NCBI GenBank assembly: GCA_934279105.1
Contig: CAKQWR010000085.1
Coordinates: 1-8,390, forward strand
Direction: 5' to 3'
DNA length: 8,390 nucleotides
Source: an uncultured Oribacterium sp.
GTDB taxonomy: Bacteria; Bacillota; Clostridia; Lachnospirales; Lachnospiraceae
The translations under genes and the position numbers were made by a program. Positions 1-4,610 of the stretch are shown here, one piece after another (the stretch's first letter is position 1; each line of letters opens with the position of its first letter). The notes beneath the pieces are model-generated. The model did not search any database. It was given only the letters and a program-made list of their open reading frames with translations, and was not told the origin of the DNA.

Positions 1-725
1 TCGGCGACGAAGGCGTTCTTCGGCTCGTTGTAGATGTCCTCCGGGGTACCGATCTGCTGGATCTCGCCCTCACTCATTACGACGATCTTATCGGACATCG
101 TCAGTGCCTCTTCCTGGTCATGAGTGACGTAGATGAAGGTAATGCCGAGTTTGTCATGCATCGCCTTCAGCTCGATCTGCATCTCCTGACGCATCTTGAG
201 ATCGAGTGCACCGAGTGGCTCATCGAGCAGCAGGATCTCCGGCTCATTCACGAGTGCACGCGCGATGGCGATACGCTGCTGCTGACCACCGGACAGAGTC
301 GACACGCTACGATTCTCGAAGCCCTCGAGGTCGACGAGGCTCAGCATGCGCTTCACCTTACGATCGATCACATCCTTCGCCACCTTCTTCTGGCGGAGAC
401 CGAAGGCGATGTTATCGTAGATGTTCATATGTGGAAAAAGCGCATAACGCTGGAAAACCGTATTGATCGGACGCTCATATGGTGGCAGCGAGGTGATGGA
501 CTTTCCATTCAGAAGAATCTCACCCGAGGTCGGGATGTCGAAGCCTGCGATCATACGAAGGGTCGTCGTCTTGCCACAGCCGGACGGGCCGAGGAAGGTG
601 ACGAACTCACCGCGCTTCACTTCGAGATTAAAATCATGTACGGCGATGAATCCGTTATCGTCGTACTGCCGCATCACATGCTTGAGTTCAATGATGTTCT
701 CGCTTTTCATTGTTTCGTTTCCCAT
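1..725 (-). CDS. potA: PotA-like spermidine/putrescine ABC transporter ATP-binding protein (C-terminus off window)
   Basis: This is the cytoplasmic ATPase that would power polyamine import with PotB, PotC and PotD. The visible 241 residues form a complete nucleotide-binding domain. Walker A GPSGCGKT is at about 46-53, the Q-loop glutamine in [12 protein letters not shown] at about 92, the signature LSGGQQQR at about 144-151, Walker B ILLLDEP at about 164-170, and the H-loop histidine in YVTHDQEEA at about 202. The [12 protein letters not shown] segment and the overall pattern match PotA rather than other importer ATPases. PotA is usually about 350 residues, so the C-terminal regulatory domain lies beyond position 1. 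I chose the ATG at 723-725 over the in-frame ATG at 708-710 because a purine-rich AAGGGAAAG lies just upstream of the former. The gene lies 106 bp downstream of an XRE/cupin regulator on the same strand, an arrangement typical of clostridial pot operons. Substrate specificity is inferred from family resemblance. Confidence 0.93.
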   Translation of the reverse strand, partial: MGNETMKSENIIELKHVMRQYDDNGFIAVHDFNLEVKRGEFVTFLGPSGCGKTTTLRMIAGFDIPTSGEILLNGKSITSLPPYERPINTVFQRYALFPHMNIYDNIAFGLRQKKVAKDVIDRKVKRMLSLVDLEGFENRSVSTLSGGQQQRIAIARALVNEPEILLLDEPLGALDLKMRQEMQIELKAMHDKLGITFIYVTHDQEEALTMSDKIVVMSEGEIQQIGTPEDIYNEPKNAFVA

Positions 726-729
726 AATT

Positions 730-738
730 CTTTCCCTT
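730..738 (-). promoter_or_regulatory. Ribosome binding site deciding the potA start
   Basis: Read on the minus strand, AAGGGAAAG is followed by AATT and the ATG at 725-723. The second in-frame ATG at 710 has only GAAACGAAACA before it, so this site favours the longer N-terminus beginning [10 protein letters not shown]. Confidence 0.5.
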
Positions 739-775
739 TATATATAGAATATTTCATGTGCTGTGTGACTACGCT

Positions 776-806
776 CGTCACCGGACAAATCCTCGTCCTG
801 GCGACG
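776..806 (-). other. Stem-loop in the regulator-potA intergenic gap
   Basis: On the minus-strand transcript, GTCGCCAGGAC and GTCCGGTGAC pair around the loop GAGGATTT, with one G-U pair and one bulged A. One further C-G pair closes the base. No T-run follows, so it is not a standard intrinsic terminator. It could be a processing or stability element, or an attenuator, between the regulator and potA in a shared transcript. I see no convincing separate potA promoter in the 106-bp gap. Function is inference. Confidence 0.35.
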
Positions 807-831
807 GGCAGTGCGCCATGTATGATGGATT

Positions 832-1389
832 TCAGAACTCCGGCGGTGTACTGATCCACAGGAACTTCGCGGACTTCGCACTCGGATTCTCGATCCGGTG
901 GACCTGCGTCGTGCGGTAGTAAAAGCTCTCCCCGGCCTTCACTGTATAGACCTCATCTCCGAAATGCACCTTGATTTTTCCGTTCATGACATAGCCGAAC
1001 TCCTCACCGGTATGCGGCTTGTCCTCTTCGAGCGTCTGATGGGGAGCCAATGTTACAAGCAGGGGTTCCATCTCGAACTTCTGCGCCGTCGGCACCAGCC
1101 ATTTACGACAGTTTCCCTGCTCATCCACCTTTTCGAAGCAGTCCGCGCCGGTGAAAACGATCTGCTCCTGCGTGGATGCCTTGAAAAACTCGCCCGGCGT
1201 CGTACCCAGGCACTCGATGAGGTCCATCAGCGTCACCACGGAAGGTGATACCTGTCCTCGCTCCAGCTGCGAAATAAAGCCCTTCGTCAGCTCCGTCCGA
1301 TCCGCAAGCTCCTGCTGCGTAAGACCGTTCCGGTTCCGGAGATTCTTGATTTTCCGTCCGATTTCGACGTTCACCTGCTCTGCTGCCAT
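832..1389 (-). CDS. XRE-family transcriptional regulator with C-terminal cupin domain
   Basis: This is a predicted DNA-binding repressor or activator that senses a small ligand. The 185-residue length is normal for the HTH-plus-cupin family. Residues about 9-65 form an HTH_3 domain (GRKIKNLRNRNGLTQQELAD, then KGFISQLERGQVSPS). Residues about 105-182 form a cupin, with PHTGEEFGYVMNGKI resembling cupin motif 1 (H126, E129/E130, G137) and GESFYYRTTQVHRIENP resembling motif 2 (H164). The start at 1389 is supported by AAGGAAG five bases upstream. It sits directly upstream of potA on the same strand, and members of this family next to pot or put genes commonly control polyamine uptake and breakdown. 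A polyamine-responsive role is therefore likely but inferred. The promoter region carries repeated AT-rich motifs that could be its own operators, implying autoregulation and co-regulation of potA. Confidence 0.9.
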   Translation of the reverse strand: MAAEQVNVEIGRKIKNLRNRNGLTQQELADRTELTKGFISQLERGQVSPSVVTLMDLIECLGTTPGEFFKASTQEQIVFTGADCFEKVDEQGNCRKWLVPTAQKFEMEPLLVTLAPHQTLEEDKPHTGEEFGYVMNGKIKVHFGDEVYTVKAGESFYYRTTQVHRIENPSAKSAKFLWISTPPEF

Positions 1390-1415
1390 GTTCGCTTCCT
1401 TACTGTGTATACACG

Positions 1416-1526
1416 AAACTTTTTGCTAAACTTGCAATATTCTATTACTAAACTTTTAAGCCGGAATTCATTATACTATAACTAAACTTTTAATCAATTA
1501 ATAATTGACTTTTTACTAAAAAATTA
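1416..1526. promoter_or_regulatory. Array of repeated operator-like motifs upstream of the XRE regulator
   Basis: The 12-mer CTAAACTTTTAA occurs exactly at 1448-1459 and 1482-1493. Related copies are CTAAACTTGCAA at 1426-1437 and CTAAAAAATTA at 1516-1526. The shorter core AAACTTTT also occurs at 1416-1423, and TGACTTTT at 1506-1513. CTAAA starts are spaced 22, 34 and 34 bp. One copy lies in the spacer between the predicted -35 and -10 boxes and others lie downstream of the predicted transcription start, which are good positions for repression. A perfect palindrome GTGTATACAC at 1405-1414 lies between the array and the start codon. Binding by the adjacent XRE regulator is inferred from location. 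Confidence 0.6.
1470..1497 (-). promoter_or_regulatory. Sigma-A type promoter of the XRE regulator
   Basis: On the minus strand there is a -35 box TTGATT (1492-1497), a 16-bp spacer and a perfect -10 box TATAAT (1470-1475). This predicts a 5' leader of about 70 nt. The spacer contains one copy of the repeated operator-like motif. Confidence 0.7.
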
Positions 1527-1558
1527 CGGTGAAACCATCTGGCCTCATTCACCCGGTC

Positions 1559-1603
1559 AAAAAACGCCGCCACACGGAGGATATCCTCTGTGTGGCGGCG
1601 TTT
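1559..1603 (-). terminator. Intrinsic terminator downstream of yhaM
   Basis: The 21-bp arms 1562-1582 and 1583-1603 are complementary apart from one position and have no spacer. The centre is GAGGATATCCTC and the outer part is AAACGCCGCCACAC paired with GTGTGGCGGCGTTT. Read on the minus strand the hairpin runs into six T residues (1564-1559), giving a strong terminator for yhaM, whose stop is 85 bp upstream. On the plus strand only three T residues follow, so activity that way would be weak. It insulates the regulator-potA unit from yhaM. Confidence 0.85.
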
Positions 1604-1687
1604 CGTAAATTGACTTAACTTGGCTTCACCATGCGCTGCTCGTCGAGCTTTATTTACTCTTCCGGCAGCGTTTCTTACCGTTATGAT

Positions 1688-2710
1688 TTATGAAAGGTCG
1701 CTGGTCTTCCGGAGATTTGAGTCGATGAGACGGTTGAATCCGATCCAGCCGTTGCTGTCGACCGCCTTTCCGCTCTTTGCGGCACCATCGATTGCCTCAC
1801 GCATGGTTTCCAGCTTCGCATCTACGTTATCTGCGAAGGAAAGTGCCATCGCTTCCATCAGTGCCGGCTTTTTCGGCGAGCCGTACTCGAGCTCACCATG
1901 GTGTGCCAGAATGCAGTGACCCAGCTCCGCGGCAAGTGTCTCCGGGAAGTCCGGAATCTTCTTTGCGGTATTGATCACATTCTGGTAACCGATTACGATG
2001 TGACCGATCAGCTGTCCGACATCGCTGTAATCATTCCGTGGGAATGCAGTCAGCTCCTGCACCTTTCCGATATCGTGGCAGAGTGCCGCGGTGATCAGAA
2101 GGTCACGGTGAAGATCCGGATAGTGCTTCGCATAGAAATCGCAGATGGCTGCTACGGAAAGTGTATGCTCCGCAAGTCCGCCGACATAGCCATGATGTAC
2201 AGACTTCGCAGCGGAATGCTGCATGAACTCCTTATGGAAGCCTTCGTTCTCCAGGAAAATCATATTCAGCAGCTTGTTCAGGTACGGATTCTTCACCGAC
2301 TTGATCATCTGCTGAAGCTCCTGCTCCATCTCCGGAATCGGGCGACCGGATACCGGAAGATAATTCTTCGGATCATAAGAGCCCTCCTTCGCTACCCGGA
2401 GGCGCTGGATACTCAGCTGATTGCTTCCATTGTAAACAGTGACATTGCCCTCGACATATACATAGTCGAGCACATCGAAATCAGAAATCCCAGGGGAATT
2501 CGGCTCCCACACCTTCGCATCCACCTGACCGGTACGATCCTGAAGCGTTACATTCAAGTACTCCTTACCATTCTTCGTCATGGCTGCGTTCTTCGTCTTT
2601 ACGAGGTAAATATCCGCTACCCGCATGCCATCATAAAAACTCTCGATAAAACGCATACCACCATTGCCGGCAGATGCATTCTGCTCTCTGAAAAACTCGT
2701 TAAATTCCAT
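1688..2710 (-). CDS. yhaM: YhaM-family 3'-5' exoribonuclease (OB-fold plus HD domain)
   Basis: Members of this family are cytoplasmic metal-dependent 3'-to-5' exonucleases that trim RNA in Firmicutes. The protein has 340 residues, against about 314 for B. subtilis YhaM. Residues about 28-108 form an OB-fold nucleic-acid-binding domain (YLNVTLQDRTGQVDAKVWEP, then DYVYVEGNVTVYNGSNQLSI). Residues about 165-300 form an HD hydrolase domain with candidate metal ligands H182 in AEHTLSV, H212-D213 in CHDIGK, H237 in IGHIVIG, H270-H271 in LAHHGE and D294 in FADNVDA. The start at 2710 has only a weak AGAAAG upstream. The alternative M19 (MRFIESFYDGMR, ATG at 2656-2654) fits where homologues usually begin, as I recall them, but has no better ribosome site, so the first 18 residues are uncertain. 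It is followed by a strong terminator, so it is probably the last gene of its transcript. Confidence 0.92.
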   Translation of the reverse strand: MEFNEFFREQNASAGNGGMRFIESFYDGMRVADIYLVKTKNAAMTKNGKEYLNVTLQDRTGQVDAKVWEPNSPGISDFDVLDYVYVEGNVTVYNGSNQLSIQRLRVAKEGSYDPKNYLPVSGRPIPEMEQELQQMIKSVKNPYLNKLLNMIFLENEGFHKEFMQHSAAKSVHHGYVGGLAEHTLSVAAICDFYAKHYPDLHRDLLITAALCHDIGKVQELTAFPRNDYSDVGQLIGHIVIGYQNVINTAKKIPDFPETLAAELGHCILAHHGELEYGSPKKPALMEAMALSFADNVDAKLETMREAIDGAAKSGKAVDSNGWIGFNRLIDSNLRKTSDLS

Positions 2711-2745
2711 TTGTTTATTCTTTCTAATCCATGGCTAACACTTCT

Positions 2746-2822
2746 ACACGACGAACTACATTTCTATTTCCAGGCCCACGGTATGCCTTTCGATCTATTT
2801 CATCACTGAAATCGTCGCCTGT
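2746..2822 (-). other. Branched RNA fold predicted in the yhaM 5' leader
   Basis: On the minus strand ACAGGCGACGA (2822-2812) pairs with TCGTCGTGT (2754-2746), with GG bulged. The junction encloses two hairpins: ATTTCA-GTGA-TGAAAT (2812-2797, GNRA-type loop) and AGGC-ATACCGTGG-GCCT (2788-2772). The outline is a three-way junction about 36 nt upstream of the yhaM ATG, inside a predicted leader of about 140 nt. It matches no riboswitch class I recognise. It may be a regulatory leader or a chance fold. The rest of the 198-bp stretch 2711-2908 holds the promoter and also the short palindrome GGACGCGTCC (2826-2835). Confidence 0.3.
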
Positions 2823-2858
2823 CCCGGACGCGTCCATGGATACGCATCACTGTCGCCC

Positions 2859-2887
2859 ATACTAACACAAGCGCGGACTTCCCGCAA
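2859..2887 (-). promoter_or_regulatory. Putative yhaM promoter
   Basis: On the minus strand there is TTGCGG (2882-2887), a 17-bp spacer ending in TGT, and TAGTAT (2859-2864), so the -10 box carries an extended TGN motif. It would start transcription near 2852 and leave a leader of about 140 nt before the ATG at 2710. Confidence 0.45.
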
Positions 2888-2908
2888 TGCCGCATTGAAA
2901 CTCTGCAC

Positions 2909-3167
2909 AGGCGCTTTTCAGCCGGAGGCCCCGGAGGACTGCCCTCAGAAGCACAGTACTTCGAAGCCGGATAAATCTAAAATTGACCCCTAAGAACCAG
3001 TAGGTCCTCCGCAAACGACTGAGTTTCCTTGATGGAAACTCAGTGTTGCGGAGGATTCTAAGGAAAATTTACTCCAACTGGTTCTAAAGGGGTCAATTTT
3101 GATTTTTCAACGGCTTCTACGTATGGCTTCTGAGGGCAGTCCTCCGGGGCCTCCGGCTGAAGCGCCT
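2909..3167. repeat. 259-bp nested inverted-repeat element (MITE-like or structured RNA)
   Basis: The two halves pair almost end to end. The outer arms are AGGCGC (2909-2914) with GCGCCT (3162-3167), then a perfect 36-bp match, 2917-2952 with 3126-3161. Next come GAAGCCG (2963-2969) with CGGCTTC (3111-3117), AAAATTGACCCC (2979-2990) with GGGGTCAATTTT (3089-3100), and GAACCAGT (2994-3001) with ACTGGTTC (3077-3084). The innermost pairs are TCCTCCGCAA (3005-3014) with TTGCGGAGGA (3046-3055) and TGAGTTTCC (3020-3028) with GGAAACTCA (3034-3042) around a TTGAT loop. There is no credible reading frame inside. It begins 14 bp after the htrA-like stop codon. A related partial copy occurs at the right end of the window. 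I see no clear target-site duplication. It could be a non-autonomous mobile element or a conserved 3' RNA structure. Confidence 0.85.
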
Positions 3168-3181
3168 ACGCGGGGTCTCCC

Positions 3182-4543
3182 TCAGCGTGCGCCTACCGTC
3201 ACCTTGTACTCGACTTCGCTGTATTCGGTACCGCGCTGCCGCTGTACCTTCACCTTTATTTCATCACCGACACGTAGTTCACCGAGTGCTTTTCGAAATT
3301 CCGGCATATTATCAATTTCGGTATCACCGATGTGCGTGAGGATGTCTCCACTCTGGATACCAGCATTGAACGACGGCGAGTTCTTATCGCACTCCTTTAT
3401 ATAGAGGCCATTCGGAAGTCCTACGTGGGCCATCTCCGAGCTCACCTCCTGCGCGTGGAAACCGAGGTATGGGTATTCGACGCCATTCGTCAGCTTCTGA
3501 ATCTGCGCGAGGAAATCTGTAGCGACCGCAATCCGCTGATAGCCATTCACCGTATCGCCGAGACGACTGCTGACCCAGCCGATCAGCTCGCCCTTCGTAT
3601 TCAGCACAAATGCACCGCTTTCCGTACTCGCATGAATATCCACGATCATCTCCGCGATGCTTCCGTCGATATAAGCTGTGTTATAGCTGATGGACGCAAT
3701 CCGACCGGTCGTAAACGACGGGTAAACGCCATCCGGTGCCCCGACGGCGAGGAGGAGGTCCCCACGCTGCAGGCGACCTGCATTGCCGATGGTGATCGTC
3801 CGGAGCTCATGTCGATCCTTTGCGCTCAGGGTATGCTGTGCTACCGAAACCACGGCGATGCCATCTGCCTGGTCCATCGCTTTCAGCTGTCCTTCATAGG
3901 ACGCACCGTTGATGTTCACCGTAATCGCATCGTTTTCCTTAATGATATCCGAAGATGTAAGCACCAGCAGTTCATCACCCGTACGTGCAATCAGGATACC
4001 CGCAGCCTGATTTCCAGACTCGACCGGCATGCCGAACATATCGGTACTCGTCACGCGGCTCTCGACCTCCACGAGGCTCTGTTCTGCATTCGATGCGACA
4101 CGCTTCAGGGCGATGTTCATCTTTTCCAGATCTCCGACCGTATACTCATAGTTCTCGAGTTCCTGCCGCATGATGTCCTCAACCGGTGTCGTTTCTGCCG
4201 GTGTTTCCGTCACCGGTGCCTGCGTCGTTTCTGTCGATGGATTCGATCCCTCCTCCGATGGCTGCACTGGCTCTTCCGCTTGCACCTTGTTTCCATCTGC
4301 CGGTGCATGCTCACCCGGATTCACGCCCTCGGATGGGGACGCTCCGGTCTCCAGTACAACGGCTTCGGTTTCTCTCGGATACAGGCGTTCTCTGATTTTC
4401 GGTTCCAGCCCGGCGAACATGCCTGCACTGACGGATCCGAAAAGAATCGCTGAAATCAGCACACGTGCATAGTACTTTGCCCGCTTCTTCCAGTTCTCCT
4501 TACGGCCTACGATATTCTCTTTGATAAAGTCTTTTTCTTCCAT
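3182..4543 (-). CDS. Membrane-anchored HtrA-like (S1C) protein with PDZ domain, probably catalytically degenerate
   Basis: The 453-residue protein has a short charged cytoplasmic N-terminus, one membrane segment at about 27-45 (RVLISAILFGSVSAGMFAG) and an extracytoplasmic linker at about 58-122 rich in P, E, T and S. A trypsin-like HtrA domain follows at about 145-350, then a PDZ domain at about 357-450 (YPYLGFH, then AGIQSGDILTHIGDTEID). Active HtrA proteases have His in a TNNHV-type motif, Asp in DLAVLK and Ser in GNSGG. Here these read LTSSDII (His replaced, Asp199), ADGIAVV (Gly228 at the Asp position, with D227 beside it) and TESGAF (Ser309 kept). Proteolysis is therefore doubtful, and a chaperone, sensor or scaffold role in envelope quality control is more likely. 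No Shine-Dalgarno precedes the ATG; the promoter -10 box lies only 6 bp upstream. The gene is divergent from mutS2. Confidence 0.88.
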   Translation of the reverse strand: MEEKDFIKENIVGRKENWKKRAKYYARVLISAILFGSVSAGMFAGLEPKIRERLYPRETEAVVLETGASPSEGVNPGEHAPADGNKVQAEEPVQPSEEGSNPSTETTQAPVTETPAETTPVEDIMRQELENYEYTVGDLEKMNIALKRVASNAEQSLVEVESRVTSTDMFGMPVESGNQAAGILIARTGDELLVLTSSDIIKENDAITVNINGASYEGQLKAMDQADGIAVVSVAQHTLSAKDRHELRTITIGNAGRLQRGDLLLAVGAPDGVYPSFTTGRIASISYNTAYIDGSIAEMIVDIHASTESGAFVLNTKGELIGWVSSRLGDTVNGYQRIAVATDFLAQIQKLTNGVEYPYLGFHAQEVSSEMAHVGLPNGLYIKECDKNSPSFNAGIQSGDILTHIGDTEIDNMPEFRKALGELRVGDEIKVKVQRQRGTEYSEVEYKVTVGAR

Positions 4544-4549
4544 ACGCCA

Positions 4550-4578
4550 ATTATATACAGGAAGAGATTTTCACGCAA
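4550..4578 (-). promoter_or_regulatory. Promoter of the htrA-like gene, predicting a leaderless transcript
   Basis: On the minus strand there is TTGCGT (4573-4578), a 17-bp spacer and a perfect TATAAT (4550-4555). The ATG begins at 4543, leaving only TGGCGT between. A start about 7 nt after the -10 box would coincide with the A of ATG, and no ribosome site is present. Confidence 0.6.
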
Positions 4579-4594
4579 GAAATTTGCCATCGTG

Positions 4595-4603
4595 TGCTAT
4601 ACT
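4595..4603 (+). promoter_or_regulatory. Extended -10 promoter of mutS2, predicting a leaderless or near-leaderless transcript
   Basis: TGC-TATACT (4595-4603) is a good extended -10. The region where a -35 would sit, near 4575-4580, is poor in sequence and overlaps the -35 box of the divergent htrA-like gene. Only GTTAGGC separates it from the mutS2 ATG at 4611. Confidence 0.5.
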
Positions 4604-4610
4604 GTTAGGC

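Noticed and set aside
120..854. Long plus-strand open frame opposite potA
   Set aside because: It lies antisense to a clear ABC ATPase with all motifs and has no recognisable domain of its own; it reflects codon bias of the real gene.
726..1445. Shared AATATTCTAT between the potA leader (minus strand) and the regulator leader (plus strand)
   Set aside because: It is a short AT-rich 10-mer in opposite orientations without other shared context, so chance is likely.
1898..2809. 303-codon plus-strand open frame opposite yhaM
   Set aside because: It is antisense to a convincing OB-fold plus HD protein and shows no known motif.
3089..3106. Plus-strand intrinsic terminator formed by the inner stem and following T residues
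   Set aside because: GGGGTCAATTTTGATTTTT looks terminator-like, but no plus-strand gene lies upstream, so it is better viewed as part of the inverted-repeat element.
2909..3167. CRISPR array or insertion sequence
   Set aside because: There is no regular spacer-repeat pattern and no transposase frame; the repeats are inverted and nested.
3099..3404. Open frame running from the palindromic repeat into the htrA-like gene
   Set aside because: Its start lies in the repeat and the rest is antisense to the PDZ domain; Pro/Arg-rich content comes from the GC-rich arm.
3332..4453. 373-codon plus-strand open frame opposite the htrA-like gene
   Set aside because: The minus-strand frame has a membrane segment, HtrA fold and PDZ domain; the opposite frame is rich in Arg, His and Cys with no domain and no ribosome site.
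4521..4610. Upstream extension of mutS2 to the ATG at 4521
   Set aside because: It would overlap the divergent htrA-like gene by 23 bp and add 30 residues not seen in MutS2 proteins; MNEKVLNTLEF matches the family start.
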